Origin: Methylocapsa sp. D3K7
GTDB taxonomy: Bacteria > Pseudomonadota > Alphaproteobacteria > Rhizobiales > Beijerinckiaceae
DNA: 64,000 nt
Direction of reading: 5' to 3'
Assembly (NCBI RefSeq): GCF_029855125.1
Contig: NZ_CP123229.1
Coordinates: forward strand, 186,001 to 250,000
The position numbers and the translations under genes were made by a program. Position 1 is the stretch's first letter, and every line of letters begins with the position of its first letter. Of the stretch, positions 18,604 to 28,996 are shown piece by piece. The notes below the pieces were generated by a model. It was given only the letters and a program-made list of their open reading frames with translations, did no database searches and was not told the origin of the DNA.

Positions 18604-19400
18604 GCTGCCTCCGCGCCCGCGATGGGTGGCGGCATTTTGCTAAAAAGACGCAACGTATTGGTGCTGGTTTCTTTGGCAATTCTCTCTATCGAAACACCTT
18701 TCACATCGGCCAATACTTTCGCTGTGGCGGCGACGAAGGCCGGTTCATTGCGTTTGCCGCGATAGGGAACCGGCGCCAAATAAGGCGCGTCTGTCTCGAC
18801 CAAGACCTTATCCAATGGCACCGAGCGGGCGATGTCTCGCAAGGTTTGCGAATTTTTAAACGTCAATACCCCGGAAAACGAGATGTAGAGGCCAAGCGAC
18901 AGCGCGGCTTCGGCAAGAGCGGCCGATGATGTGAAGCAATGGAGAAGGCCCGTGAAAGCGCCCTTCCCCATTTCGTCGTGCAGGATCGCTGCGACATCGG
19001 AGTCGGCGTCACGCGCATGGATGATAATGGGCAGCCCGCTTTGCCGGGCGGCCGCGATATGGGTGCGGAAAACCCGCGCAGCGACATCACGCGGTGGCTT
19101 GTCATAATGATAGTCGAGCCCGGCTTCACCAATCCCGACGCATTTCGGGTGCGTCGCTAGAGCGACGAGGTGTTCTTGGGAGGCTTCGGCGTCTTCGTGC
19201 GCGTGGTGGGGATGGGTTCCCACCGTGAAATAGACATCTTCATAGGTTTCCGCGAGCTGGCGGATCACTGGAAAAGCATCAACCCGAGTTGAAATCGTAA
19301 TCATCCGCTTAAGCCCGGCGGCGCGGGCGCGCTCGACTATCGCGTCGCGCTCAAACTCGAAATCGGCAAAATCAAGGTGGCAATGACTGTCGATCAGCAC
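18600..19400 (-). CDS. TatD-family metal-dependent DNase (YcfH type)
   Basis: The 266-residue protein begins [18 protein letters not shown] with the HxH metal pair and continues with [23 protein letters not shown] and [19 protein letters not shown], all TatD hallmarks. The start GTG 19400 overlaps the metG stop by a few bases. It belongs to the run metG-tatD-MBL on the minus strand. Confidence 0.95.
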   Translation of the reverse strand: MLIDSHCHLDFADFEFERDAIVERARAAGLKRMITISTRVDAFPVIRQLAETYEDVYFTVGTHPHHAHEDAEASQEHLVALATHPKCVGIGEAGLDYHYDKPPRDVAARVFRTHIAAARQSGLPIIIHARDADSDVAAILHDEMGKGAFTGLLHCFTSSAALAEAALSLGLYISFSGVLTFKNSQTLRDIARSVPLDKVLVETDAPYLAPVPYRGKRNEPAFVAATAKVLADVKGVSIERIAKETSTNTLRLFSKMPPPIAGAEAA

Positions 19401-20968
19401 GGTGGGTCTTTCTTGGCCAAACCATCCTCCGTTTCGATGTAACGCGGAAAAATCGCTGCGGGCGGGGGCAAAGACGACCCCGGCAAGAGGCCTTGCGCCA
19501 TTCCGGCATTGGCAAATCTACGCTCGCCCGGTGAGACGCCCAAGAGATCGAGCAGCTTTTCCATCGACGCCGGCATGACAGGCTGCACCATGATCGCAAC
19601 GATCCGCAGAACTTCGGCGGTCACATAAAGGATGGTTTGCATCCGCGCCGGATCGCTCTTGCGTTTGACCCAAGGTTCCTCGCTGGCGAAATAGCGGTTT
19701 GCTTCGCTGACGACCCGCCAAATCTCCGTTAAGATCAGATGCAGGGCATAATCTTGCATCAAGGCGCGGGATTTCGCTGGCAGCGACACCGCCTGAGCCA
19801 GGAGGAGCCGATCGGGTTCGCTCAACGCAGCGGGCGCGGGTAAAATGCCATCGCAATTTTTGGCCAGCATCGACAAGGAGCGCTGGGCGAGATTGCCGAG
19901 GTCATTGGCAAGATCGGCGTTGATCCGATTGACGATCGCTTCATGCGAATAGGTGCCGTCTTGGCCAAACGGCACGTCGCGCAACAGAAAATAGCGCAGC
20001 TGGTCGGTTCCATAATGCTTGGCGAGCGCGAGCGGATCGATCACATTGCCGACCGACTTCGACATTTTCTCGCCCCGGTTGAACAAAAAGCCATGGACGA
20101 CAATTTGGCGCGGCAGCGCGAGTTTGGCCGACATCAGGAATGCTGGCCAATAGATCGCATGAAATCTTGAAATGTCCTTGCCGATCACATGTGCGCTGGC
20201 GGGCCAGAATTTCGCGCGCGATGATTCCGGGTCTGGAAACCCGGTGCCGGTGAGATAATTCGTCAGCGCATCGACCCAGACATACATCACATGCCGCGGA
20301 TCGCCGGGGACCGGAATGCCCCAATCAAAGGTTGAACGGCTGATCGAAAGATCGGTTAGCCCGCGTTCGACAAAGGCGACAATTTCGTTGCGGTATTTTT
20401 CCGGCGTCACGAAATCCGGGCAGTCGCGATAAAGCTTGAGGAGACGGTCCTGGTAGGCCGAAAGCCTGAAAAAATAGCTTTCTTCCTCGACCCATTCAAC
20501 CGGTGCGCCGGTCGGCGCGAGGCGGCTGCCGTCTGGCCCCTCCGTCAGTTCGGACTCGTCAAAGAAAGCCTCGTCGCGAACAGAGTACCAGCCCGGATAT
20601 TTGGAATGATAAATATCGCCCGCTGCTGCCATCCGGGTCCATAGTTCGGCGGCAGCCGCATGGTGGCGGGGTTGCGTGGTGCGCACAACGTCATCTGCTG
20701 GCGCCCAAAGAGCCATTCCCATTTCGGCAAATTGCGCCGCCGTGCGATCGGCGAGTTGTTGTGGAGTGAGGCCTTCGCGCTCCGCCGTCCGCTGCATTTT
20801 CTGGCCATGTTCATCCATTCCGGTCACGAACAGGACATTCGTACCGTCGAGCCTTTGGAAGCGGGCGATCGCATCGGTGGCGATACGCTCATAGGCATGA
20901 CCGATATGTGGTGCGCCATTGGCATAAGGTATCGCGGTCGTGATGTAGAAAGAGGAGCCGGCAGTCAT
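19394..20968 (-). CDS. metG: Methionyl-tRNA synthetase
   Basis: A class I synthetase of 524 residues with [11 protein letters not shown] (HIGH motif, near residue 20), KMSKSVGN near residue 300 and the C-terminal anticodon-binding helical domain ([20 protein letters not shown]). The C-terminal dimerisation domain seen in the E. coli enzyme is absent, as is common in alphaproteobacteria. I chose ATG 20968; an in-frame TTG precedes it. It is downstream of holB by about 60 bp. Confidence 0.96.
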   Translation of the reverse strand: MTAGSSFYITTAIPYANGAPHIGHAYERIATDAIARFQRLDGTNVLFVTGMDEHGQKMQRTAEREGLTPQQLADRTAAQFAEMGMALWAPADDVVRTTQPRHHAAAAELWTRMAAAGDIYHSKYPGWYSVRDEAFFDESELTEGPDGSRLAPTGAPVEWVEEESYFFRLSAYQDRLLKLYRDCPDFVTPEKYRNEIVAFVERGLTDLSISRSTFDWGIPVPGDPRHVMYVWVDALTNYLTGTGFPDPESSRAKFWPASAHVIGKDISRFHAIYWPAFLMSAKLALPRQIVVHGFLFNRGEKMSKSVGNVIDPLALAKHYGTDQLRYFLLRDVPFGQDGTYSHEAIVNRINADLANDLGNLAQRSLSMLAKNCDGILPAPAALSEPDRLLLAQAVSLPAKSRALMQDYALHLILTEIWRVVSEANRYFASEEPWVKRKSDPARMQTILYVTAEVLRIVAIMVQPVMPASMEKLLDLLGVSPGERRFANAGMAQGLLPGSSLPPPAAIFPRYIETEDGLAKKDPPC

Positions 20969-21029
20969 CAATCAGCAATCTCGAAGCTTCGTACAGAGCC
21001 CCGCATGACGGCTGCTGCTTCGCTCCGTG

Positions 21030-22130
21030 TCAGGAAGGAGAAGCCTGTACCGCCGCCGCCAGATCGGCGAAAAGGGACAGAACAAGAGGCCGCTTGTCGA
21101 GATTGAAGATTTCGGTCTCGCGTGCCGCCTCGCTCAGTTTTTCCCATACAAGCGCGTAAGGTGCAAGTTGATGTGCGCAGGCACCTTGCAAGGTCCGCGC
21201 GCCGTGCCGCACCCGTGCATCGAGCCAGTCCTCGATCGTGGCGAGCATCGTCTCGTAATCGCCGCTGTTGTTGCGCGCCGTGATCCGATCGGCCAAGGCA
21301 TGGACTTGGCTCCAATCAATGTGAGGCAAATCGTCCAACATCCGGCCGAGATCCGCGTCAAGCTCGATTCCCTGGTCGCCGAGGAGCCGCAACGCATGAT
21401 GGACGGAGCCGCGCGATCGAGCGACGGCGGTGGCGCGCGCGGCATCGTCAATGTTCGACCACGGTGGCCCAAGCGCCGCCACGATCGCGCCGATATCCGC
21501 CGCCGCCAGGGGCCTCAACAGGATTTTTTGGCAGCGTGAACGCAGCGTCGCCAGCACCCGGCCCGGCCGTTGCGCGATGATAAGAAAAAGCGAGCGCGGC
21601 GGCGGCTCCTCGATTAGCTTTAGCAGCGCATTGGCGCTGTTCTGATTGAGATCTTCCGCGCAATCAAGGATACAAATCCTATAGCCGCCACGCCCAGCCG
21701 CTTGTTGAAACATATGGGTGGCCCGCCGGACATCCTCGACGCGGATGTCCGTAAAGAGCTTCTTGTCTTTATCATTCCACTCACGACGCAGAAGAAAGAG
21801 ATCCGGGTGGCCCATTGCGATGATTTGACGCGAAACCGGATGTGCTGGAGGAACAAAAAGGTCCGCCCTCGTGTCACCAGCCGCGGTAGGTTCCGGATTC
21901 GCCAATAAAAACCGTGTAAGCCGCCAAGCAAGCGTCGCTTTGCCGATGCCTGGCGGCCCGCCAATGATGAAGGCCTGCGGCAAATGTCCCGCCAGATAAG
22001 CGCGAAGAAGATTCTGTTCAGCTTCGGAGTGACCAATAAATACATGGGTACTTCGGGGGTGCGGGGCGTCTTGGAAACGGTCGGACTCCAAACCGGTTTC
22101 CAGGTTTTTGCCCTCAGTTGATCTAGCCAT
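21030..22130 (-). CDS. holB: DNA polymerase III subunit delta'
   Basis: An AAA+ clamp-loader protein of 366 residues with Walker A GGPPGIGKA at 57-65, the sensor region LDCAEDLNQNSANALLKLIEEPP and the following SRCQKI. This is the usual delta' pattern. It works in the clamp-loader complex that puts the sliding clamp on DNA. The start overlaps the tmk stop by 8 bp. Confidence 0.94.
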   Translation of the reverse strand: MARSTEGKNLETGLESDRFQDAPHPRSTHVFIGHSEAEQNLLRAYLAGHLPQAFIIGGPPGIGKATLAWRLTRFLLANPEPTAAGDTRADLFVPPAHPVSRQIIAMGHPDLFLLRREWNDKDKKLFTDIRVEDVRRATHMFQQAAGRGGYRICILDCAEDLNQNSANALLKLIEEPPPRSLFLIIAQRPGRVLATLRSRCQKILLRPLAAADIGAIVAALGPPWSNIDDAARATAVARSRGSVHHALRLLGDQGIELDADLGRMLDDLPHIDWSQVHALADRITARNNSGDYETMLATIEDWLDARVRHGARTLQGACAHQLAPYALVWEKLSEAARETEIFNLDKRPLVLSLFADLAAAVQASPS

Positions 22131-22809
22131 GCCGCGCCTGCTTCACGGCGGCGGGAGCAATGAGCCTATGAGATACGGCCTCGAAGATGGCTTGCGCAAC
22201 CTCTTCCTCGGGGCCTCCCGCGTTGATGACAATGCAGCGCGCCGGTTCCGCCATCGCGATCGATAGGAAAGCACCGCGCAAGGTTTTGTGAAACTCCAAA
22301 TCCTCGCGCTCAAAGCGATCGGGGGCTTCACCGGTGGTGCGCCGGGCTGTGGCACGGGCAAGACCATCGGTGACCGGGAGGTCAAGAATCAAGGTCAGGT
22401 CGGGCCGGACATTACCCAAGGCGATGCGTTCGAGTGCCCGCAAAAAGCGCGGATCCACTTGTCCGCGCGCGCCTTGATACGCCCTTGTTGAATCCGCGTA
22501 GCGGTCGGATACGACCCATGTCCCGGCCGCAAGGGCGGGCGCGATGGTAGTATCGATATGGTCAATTCGAGCAGCGGCGAAGAGGATTGCCTCGGCAGCG
22601 GGACCGAGGCGGGCGATGCGACCCGACAGGAGCAATTTGCGCAAAATTTCAGCCCCCGGCGAGCCGCCTGGCTCACGTGTGCCGATTGCTGCTATTCCCG
22701 CCGTCCGGAGGTTGTACAACAGATGACGGACTTGAGTGGATTTGCCGGCCCCTTCGCCGCCCTCAAGCGTAATAAAGGTTCCTCGCCTGGTCGCGGCCCG
22801 GGCTGGCAC
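22123..22809 (-). CDS. tmk: Thymidylate kinase
   Basis: P-loop LEGGEGAGKST at residues 15-25, the DR(Y/F) motif in VVSDRYADSTRAYQGARG and a LID-type segment (ARRTTGEAPDRFE) identify dTMP kinase, 228 residues. It makes dTDP for DNA synthesis. The start is GTG 22809, 11 bp after the carboxypeptidase gene, and it is followed by holB. Confidence 0.95.
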   Translation of the reverse strand: MPARAATRRGTFITLEGGEGAGKSTQVRHLLYNLRTAGIAAIGTREPGGSPGAEILRKLLLSGRIARLGPAAEAILFAAARIDHIDTTIAPALAAGTWVVSDRYADSTRAYQGARGQVDPRFLRALERIALGNVRPDLTLILDLPVTDGLARATARRTTGEAPDRFEREDLEFHKTLRGAFLSIAMAEPARCIVINAGGPEEEVAQAIFEAVSHRLIAPAAVKQARHG

Positions 22810-22820
22810 ACCCGCCTCCT

Positions 22821-24035
22821 TTATCGCTTCAGGACATATTTATGGATAACTCCGGCTGCGTATTCGATTCCGGCGTCCATGGCCCGCCGCGGGAGGGTGC
22901 CCTCCTCGATCGCGGTGGCAGTCTTCAAGGGGAGGTCGAGGATTTGCTCCTGGCCGCGAAAAATCTTAAGCCGCGCAACCTCTTTGCCTGCCTCGATAGG
23001 GGCGATCAATGGGCCGGTGTAGACAATTCGCCCGTTGAGTTTTTCGGTGGCGGACCGGGGAACGAGAATTTTGACTTCCCCATCGGCGACCAACGGCACG
23101 GAAGTGGACGTGCCACCATAGACCTTGGCGCTGCCGATCGTATCGCCCGCCTGAAAAATGGTTCTTGAGTCAAACGAACGGAAACCCCAAAGGAAAATCT
23201 TGCGCGCTTCATCGGCGCGCTCCTTGGACGACGAGGCGCCGTAAAGCGCCAGAATCAGCCGCTGCCCGTTCTGAACGGCGGAGCCGACCAGCCCATAGCC
23301 ACTTTCATCGATGTTGCCGGTTTTCAACCCATCCGCGCCAAAATCCATGGTCAGCAGAGGATTGCGATTTGTCTGTTTAATCTTGTTCCAGGTAAATTCC
23401 TTCTCGCCGAAATATTTATAAAATTCAGGGTAGGTTTGGATGACGTGATTGGCGAGCGCCACCATTTCCCTGGGGCTCACTTTTTGTTCGGGATCGCCCC
23501 TGCCCCAGGCATTGGTAAAGGTCGAGTGTTCCAAGCCGAGCTCGCGTGCCCGTTTCGTCATACGGGTGGCGAAGGCCCCTTCCGACCCAGCGACCCCCTC
23601 GGCGAGGGCGATCGCGGCGTCATTGCCCGAATCAATCACAAGTCCGCGAATCAAATCCTCGACCCGGACTTGACTGTTGGGGGCCGCGAACATCGCTGAT
23701 CCGCGGGCTGGCGCGCCGCCGTAGCGCCAGGCCGTCTCGCTGACCAAAAATTGATCGTCGAGCTTCAGATGACCCAGGGCAATCTCGTTGAAGACGATCT
23801 CAGCGGTCATGATCTTTGCGGTGGATGCCGGAATGACGAGCGCGTCGGCGTCCTTTTCAAACAGCACGCTGCGGGAAGCTGAATCGATCAAAATCGCATG
23901 TGGCACGCTGGTCTGAATCGTTTGGGCGAAAGCCGCCACGCCGATGGGAAGACCAAAAAGTGACAAGATGACAAGAAGACCGAAATGCGGCACGCGGCTG
24001 CCGGACAGGCTGGCAATCAAACGGGTGGTTTTCAT
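22821..24035 (-). CDS. D-alanyl-D-alanine carboxypeptidase (PBP5/6 family)
   Basis: A serine peptidase S11 protein with a signal peptide (hydrophobic 18-37), catalytic SxxK STAK at 71-74, SGN at 136-138 and KTG at 238-240, plus a C-terminal beta-rich domain and a basic amphipathic tail (AAGVIHKYVLKR) that may touch the membrane. ATG 24035 has GGGGA at the right spacing, so I use it rather than the longer open frame. It trims peptidoglycan stem peptides. Confidence 0.93.
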   Translation of the reverse strand: MKTTRLIASLSGSRVPHFGLLVILSLFGLPIGVAAFAQTIQTSVPHAILIDSASRSVLFEKDADALVIPASTAKIMTAEIVFNEIALGHLKLDDQFLVSETAWRYGGAPARGSAMFAAPNSQVRVEDLIRGLVIDSGNDAAIALAEGVAGSEGAFATRMTKRARELGLEHSTFTNAWGRGDPEQKVSPREMVALANHVIQTYPEFYKYFGEKEFTWNKIKQTNRNPLLTMDFGADGLKTGNIDESGYGLVGSAVQNGQRLILALYGASSSKERADEARKIFLWGFRSFDSRTIFQAGDTIGSAKVYGGTSTSVPLVADGEVKILVPRSATEKLNGRIVYTGPLIAPIEAGKEVARLKIFRGQEQILDLPLKTATAIEEGTLPRRAMDAGIEYAAGVIHKYVLKR

Positions 24036-24325
24036 TGTCCCCACCAATAAGGAAAGGTTGGCATCCAGCTCAGTAGGCCGGATCGGAAATTTAGGAATAC
24101 CCATTTTAAAGCGGGCAGGTATGGCGCGGCAACCTTGATGGCCGCCGATTTCCATGAGGTCGCATATCCTTACGCCGCGGCACGACGACGTTCAATGCCT
24201 TAAGCGCTGATGCGCCGGTGTATTGTGGCGCGCGGTTAACGCGAGAACCGTTTCTTGCCAGGTCAAATCATCCGGTCATCACGAGACGCAAGTTCTAAAA
24301 TAGGCCCTTCGGGCGTCAATTCACC

Positions 24326-25201
24326 TCAGCGCGATGCGACGGGCACCCCGGCTCTCGGAAGCCTCCCCAGATCGAACGGCCGGGCTGGCGGAAGCGGAAT
24401 TTGCCGTCCTCCGGCGTGGCTCGAAGAGGCGGTGACTGGCTGGCTTGCCTCTTCCCCAGCAGCCGAAGCGGAAGGTCGTGCGTCGGCGGTGGCAATCGGG
24501 TACGGTGCGTTTTCGGCGAGAAGGCTGCGATCGCCGCCCTCTACCCCGGCGATCGAGGCGGGTCCGTCAATCCGCAGGGTCGCGAGCAGTTTCTCGTCAT
24601 CGGACCCGGCAAGGCTGGCGGGGGCAATATATTCGACCTTGACCCGCGACGTGCCGGTTTGGCGGAAATCGAGCGCCTCGGCGGTCCTCCGCGAAACATC
24701 CATGATCCGGTTGGCGGCAAATGGGCCGCGATCGTTGACGCGGACGATCAGCGAACGGTGATTGCCGAGATTGGTGACCCGCGCGTAGCTTGGCAGGGGC
24801 ATCGTTGGATGCGCGGCGGAAATCGAATCGCGGTCGTAAACCTCGCCATTGGCGGTCCGGCGGCCGTGGAAGGCATCGCCATACCAAGAGGCAAGGCCGG
24901 TTGCTGCGTAATGTTTTTCGCTCGGGTAATAGGTATGCCCGGCCACCGAATAGGGCTTCCCGACCATGTACATACCGCCGCCACGCGGCACCGGCTCGCC
25001 ATCGGCGACCACCCGCGGGCTGGCCGCGCCATAGATGGAGGACGGGAAATATTCCTTGGAATTCGCTGAGACGAGGCGCTGCCCTGGCGGTTGTGCACAT
25101 CCGCCCAGGCTTAAAACTGCGCCCCCTGCAAGGCCTGTTACGGCGAAACGGACTGGCTGCTTGGCGGCAAGATTACAAAGAAAACTTAATACTGTACGCA
25201 T
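24326..25201 (-). CDS. rlpA: Septal ring lytic transglycosylase RlpA-family lipoprotein
   Basis: A lipobox LGGC (cysteine 35) follows a hydrophobic segment. The double-psi beta-barrel domain carries LASWYGDAFHGRRTANGEVYD and the conserved RVNDRGPF. No SPOR domain is present at the C-terminus, which is instead a low-complexity tail ending in PLPPARPFDLG. It probably cleaves denuded peptidoglycan. It lies upstream of the carboxypeptidase in the same direction. Confidence 0.9.
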   Translation of the reverse strand: MRTVLSFLCNLAAKQPVRFAVTGLAGGAVLSLGGCAQPPGQRLVSANSKEYFPSSIYGAASPRVVADGEPVPRGGGMYMVGKPYSVAGHTYYPSEKHYAATGLASWYGDAFHGRRTANGEVYDRDSISAAHPTMPLPSYARVTNLGNHRSLIVRVNDRGPFAANRIMDVSRRTAEALDFRQTGTSRVKVEYIAPASLAGSDDEKLLATLRIDGPASIAGVEGGDRSLLAENAPYPIATADARPSASAAGEEASQPVTASSSHAGGRQIPLPPARPFDLGRLPRAGVPVASR

Positions 25202-25635
25202 GCACTCATTCAAATTCTGGTTCGCTCGCATGCGCATCCCCTAGACTTTGGCGTGGCCGCGAGGCGGGCCGTGGCCGATTTATAAAGACCGGCAAACCGC
25301 TAGTTTCGCAGCCTCCGGTTTCGGAAGCCTTAAAGCCATGGCAAAGCCGAAGCACAGTTCGGCTTTCGAATGCGACCAAAGTGCGGCATGAAGGGTTGCG
25401 TCGGCCGCTTAAAAACGGCCGCTCGATACATAGAAAATCAGCAAAATCATTATGTTGGATATTTTTGCAACAGTTGCTTGAAAACCGTCGCGTGCCGCGA
25501 AGCAACTGGTTGCGCACCAGAATCGCGGGCTTTTGACACGCCGAAGACTCGAGATCGGATTGCGGCCATTTCAGCCAGCAACCGTGTACCAGCGCCATTG
25601 CGCCAAGGGCCGTCCCCCAGTCAAACTGGCCAACG
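25202..25635. other. Intergenic region between efflux operon end and rlpA start
   Basis: About 430 bp with no gene I can support. It holds a perfect hairpin (25343-25366) and should contain the rlpA promoter, which is read on the minus strand. Confidence 0.4.
25343..25366 (-). terminator. Candidate hairpin terminator
   Basis: Perfect 9-bp arms AAAGCCGAA and TTCGGCTTT enclose the loop GCACAG. The T-run is only three bases, so it is a weak intrinsic terminator at best. It could end the efflux operon transcript that comes from 28773. Confidence 0.3.
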
Positions 25636-26523
25636 TCACTTTTTGGTGGCGCTTGATGGGCGTTTCGGATGCACCTGCACTGTGGCCGTCATGCCTTGCA
25701 CGAGCCTGACGTTGCTCGGCACCTCATCGAGATGAATCCGCACAGGCACGCGCTGGGCAAGCCGGACCCAGGTAAAGACCGGATTGACATCGGCAACCCC
25801 CAACGCATCGGACTGCGCATTTGGAACATTGATCGCGCGCGTAAGACTATCGACATGCCCCTTGATTTCATCCGGGAACCCCATCAGCCAAACGCTTGCC
25901 GGATCTCCATCCTTGATCGGGCCGATTGTCGTTTCCTCGAAATAGCCTTCCACCCAAAAGGAGTGGGCATCGACCAGCGACAGTGCCCGGTTTCCGACAA
26001 CGCTGTAGTCGCCTTGCCGCAACGAGAGATTGGTCACCCAGCCATCGACTGGCGAACGCACTTCCGTCCGGCTCAGATCAAGCTGGGCTTTGGCGAGCCG
26101 CGAGAGCATCTGCTGGTAGGTCGCCGCCGCGGTTGCGGCGCCGACCGCATAAACTTGCTTCTGCTCCAGCGAGACCGCAAGCTCGTTCAGTTGCGCCCGC
26201 CTTTCGGCTTCGCTGCGCGACAGGACCAAACGTTCCCTGGCTTCTTCGACCTCCGCCTGCGTATCTTCCACCGCAATTTTATAGTCGGATGGATCGACAA
26301 CAAACAAGAGGTCGCCTTTATGGACATACTGGTTGTCGATAACGTTGAGCTGCACGATTCGCCCGGCGACCTCCGGCGCTATGGTGACGATATAGACGCG
26401 CACGGTACCATCCCGCGTCCAAGGGGAAAGCATATAGCTGTGCCACATCATCCACCCGGCCGTCAGCGCGATGGCAACAACGAGCAGCGTGAGAGCAGGC
26501 CGGAGCGCGGTTCTGGCGGTCAT
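25636..26523 (-). CDS. HlyD-family efflux adaptor (AaeA-like)
   Basis: A membrane-fusion protein of 295 residues: one N-terminal transmembrane helix (about 9-28), a lipoyl half (VRVYIVTIAPEVAGRIVQL, DNQYVHKGDLLFVVDP), a coiled-coil hairpin (80-150) and the returning lipoyl/barrel part (RSPVDGWVTNLSLRQGDYSV). Its ATG overlaps the stop of the DUF1656 gene (TGATG). With the two genes upstream it forms an AaeAXB-type pump that typically exports aromatic acids. Confidence 0.92.
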   Translation of the reverse strand: MTARTALRPALTLLVVAIALTAGWMMWHSYMLSPWTRDGTVRVYIVTIAPEVAGRIVQLNVIDNQYVHKGDLLFVVDPSDYKIAVEDTQAEVEEARERLVLSRSEAERRAQLNELAVSLEQKQVYAVGAATAAATYQQMLSRLAKAQLDLSRTEVRSPVDGWVTNLSLRQGDYSVVGNRALSLVDAHSFWVEGYFEETTIGPIKDGDPASVWLMGFPDEIKGHVDSLTRAINVPNAQSDALGVADVNPVFTWVRLAQRVPVRIHLDEVPSNVRLVQGMTATVQVHPKRPSSATKK

Positions 26524-26738
26524 CACGATTTGCGTCCGGCAAGTAGCAGTACAAGACCGGACAGCAGAATGAGGTAAAGCGCGGCATTGAACAGCGCGGG
26601 ATGCCATATCGCAAACCCGAAGTTGCCAAGCCGATCGGCGACGCGACGGATCAGAAGGAGCAGCAGCCAAGCGACCAGCATGAGTATGGCGATGGGGGCC
26701 ACGTAGATGCCGAAGATATTCGCTTCAGGAAACGGCAT
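26523..26738 (-). CDS. DUF1656 small membrane protein (AaeX-like)
   Basis: A 71-residue protein with two hydrophobic helices and the N-terminal pattern FPEANIFGIYVAPIAILMLV typical of DUF1656/AaeX. It sits between the FUSC pump gene and the adaptor gene, with one base between it and the former and a one-base overlap with the latter. Confidence 0.9.
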   Translation of the reverse strand: MPFPEANIFGIYVAPIAILMLVAWLLLLLIRRVADRLGNFGFAIWHPALFNAALYLILLSGLVLLLAGRKS

Positions 26739-26739
26739 T

Positions 26740-28773
26740 TTACCCTCTTCCGGCGAAGAACGCGGGGTCGGAGGTCAGAGCCTCCTCGATTTCCCGCATA
26801 GCGGTGCAGAACCGCTGCACGGCAATCGGACTTCCCTGCCCCGCCTGTGGCGCGAGGCGTGCGACGATCCCGGCCGCGGCGGCACGCATCTGATCCGGGT
26901 TTCCGGTGGCGAGCAAGGAGATCACGCGGCCGGCACCACCCCGCTCTCCGACTGTGTCCGCCAGATCCCGCACTTGCGCGATCGCGAGGCCGGTGCCGAG
27001 CGCCGCCACCAATTGACTTCGCTGGCGAGGAGTCGCGGCTTTAGGTAGAGCGATCATCCGGTCATAGAGGCGGTCTTCCCAAATGTCCGCTGGAGGGCGC
27101 CAGTTGCCAGCCGCGAGCCGGTGGAGATCATGCAAAGCGGCGGCAATCTGGCGGCGAGCCCGCAGCGCTGGCGAAAGCGGAGGAATTAACTGATACAGGG
27201 CCGCGCCGGCGATCGACCCCGACACAATGGCCAGCCCATTGTTCAGGAACGCCGATAAATCGTAGACCATATGGTTGGTCGGGCTCAGCATCGGAATGAG
27301 ATTCACATCGTAAAGAAAAGCCGTGGCCCCAATGCCGGGCACCGTCGCCACGGCGCCACCCGGAATGAGAAATGCTGCGAGCAGAAGACTAAAAGCTTCA
27401 TAGCTTCCATGGGATGGGAGCAAAAGAAATTTGAGCACGCCAGCCGCAATTGCGGCAAGGAGGCACCCGAATACCATCGAAAGCCCCGCGTCGAAGGCCT
27501 GCTCGTCCTGCTTGGTGTAAAGCAATGACACGATGACGATGAACATGATAAAGGTGGTACCTTCTGGCCAGTGCGTGAAAATCCAGAACAGGGCTGCTGC
27601 GCCGACCGCCAGCGCGACTCGCACACCGTTGAGTGATGCCACGAGCGGATCGAAGGTCCGTCTGGCGGCTCGCCGCGCGATGACTTTCGCGCGTAAGGGT
27701 TCGTTGAGAAGCACAAGACCATTCATCGTCCCGGCAAGACCAAGCAGAGCCTTGCCGGTCTGGTCAAGAAGCAACCGCTCCGAAATGTCGGCCGCAGGAC
27801 AAATCAAAAGCGCATCGCCGCTCCTCTGCAATCGCTCGCAGAGCGCGAGGGGATCCTTTGCCGCCTCGGCAGCCAAAGCATCGGGTAATCCGCCGGCCGA
27901 TAGTGCCGATAGTGCCGCTTTGGCGCCTGCCTCTGTCGCGACCCTCGGACGTTCGTCCAAGTGGGATTCAATCGTGCGCCAAGAAGATATAGCGGAAAAT
28001 AGACCCGACAGGGCTGCTTGCAGAGTGGCGGCGCGGGCGCGCACCGCGAAGGATTCGCCGATCGCCTCGTCGATAATCGCGTCGAGTCCCGCGACATCGG
28101 CAAACAGAGCTCGGCGAATGGCGCGGCTCGATTCAATCGGGCCGGCTTCAAACTGTAAAGCTCGTATGAGCCCTGACATGATCGCCTGGCTGGCAAGCAG
28201 CATTCGGCGCGCCAAATCGTCGCGCGCGCCACCGAAATCGGTGAAGGAAAAGACGAGAGTCGTGACGATGATCCCAATGGTGATGGTGCTGGCGCGGCTG
28301 AGTGCAATCATCAACACATGCTCTGGCGCCGCGATCGCGTTCAAGGCGACAATCGCGGCGGTGAATCCCGCGATGATGGCGCCATAGGCGGCGAAATTAC
28401 GCAAAGCCGTCGCCGCAGAGCCGCAGAGCCCGCACCAAATCGCCAAGCCCAAAAAAAATCCAACCCGCGATTGCGGAAAAAGCATGAGAAGCCAGACTGC
28501 CGCGACAGCCCCCGCGAGCGTGCCGATGAGGCGGAACATCCCTTTGCGAAGCGCCGCACCGAGGACGGGTTGGGCGACGATGACGGCTGTTGTCCCAGCC
28601 CAGCTGGGTTGGTCCAACTGCAAGAAAAACGCAACATAAAGCGCGACCGACGCCGAGAGTGCGATACGCGCACCATAGAAGATAGCCGGAAACGCCCGTT
28701 TGGCAGCCCTCAAACGGGACACAAGTTCGGGCAACAAAAGACCGCTGTTGACCCGGCTGCTGATCGCCCCCAT
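26740..28773 (-). CDS. FUSC-family efflux transporter (AaeB-like)
   Basis: 677 residues with two membrane blocks (about 30-170 and 385-520), each of several helices, and soluble helical domains after each, as in FUSC proteins such as AaeB. The first block has YVAFFLQLDQPSWAGTTAVI and the second has EGTTFIMFIVIVSLLYTKQD. It is first in the operon with the DUF1656 and HlyD genes. The export substrate is inferred only from the family. Confidence 0.92.
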   Translation of the reverse strand: MGAISSRVNSGLLLPELVSRLRAAKRAFPAIFYGARIALSASVALYVAFFLQLDQPSWAGTTAVIVAQPVLGAALRKGMFRLIGTLAGAVAAVWLLMLFPQSRVGFFLGLAIWCGLCGSAATALRNFAAYGAIIAGFTAAIVALNAIAAPEHVLMIALSRASTITIGIIVTTLVFSFTDFGGARDDLARRMLLASQAIMSGLIRALQFEAGPIESSRAIRRALFADVAGLDAIIDEAIGESFAVRARAATLQAALSGLFSAISSWRTIESHLDERPRVATEAGAKAALSALSAGGLPDALAAEAAKDPLALCERLQRSGDALLICPAADISERLLLDQTGKALLGLAGTMNGLVLLNEPLRAKVIARRAARRTFDPLVASLNGVRVALAVGAAALFWIFTHWPEGTTFIMFIVIVSLLYTKQDEQAFDAGLSMVFGCLLAAIAAGVLKFLLLPSHGSYEAFSLLLAAFLIPGGAVATVPGIGATAFLYDVNLIPMLSPTNHMVYDLSAFLNNGLAIVSGSIAGAALYQLIPPLSPALRARRQIAAALHDLHRLAAGNWRPPADIWEDRLYDRMIALPKAATPRQRSQLVAALGTGLAIAQVRDLADTVGERGGAGRVISLLATGNPDQMRAAAAGIVARLAPQAGQGSPIAVQRFCTAMREIEEALTSDPAFFAGRG

Positions 28774-28834
28774 CGGACCTCATTCCCCCGCCGAGCGTCC
28801 CCAGATTCCCAACTGATTTCAAACGTAAGGCTTT

Positions 28835-28911
28835 TGGCGACCCCGGCAGGGCTCGAACCTGCGACCTGCCGCTTAGAAGGCGGCTGCTCTATCCAGCTGA
28901 GCTACGGAGTC
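28835..28911 (-). tRNA. tRNA-Arg (anticodon UCU)
   Basis: On the minus strand the acceptor stem GACTCCG pairs with CGGGGTC, the D-arm is GCTC...GAGC, the anticodon stem GCCGC/GCGGC encloses the loop CTTCTAA with anticodon TCT, and the T-arm is GCAGG-TTCGAGC-CCTGC. The CCA end is encoded. It lies just upstream of the FUSC gene. Confidence 0.95.
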
Positions 28912-28996
28912 GGCTGCGACAGCATTCAAGCAGCTTCTTTCCTCAATGAAACTAACAATTTAAACAGCGCTCTTAATGTCGATTATGAGGTTGGCG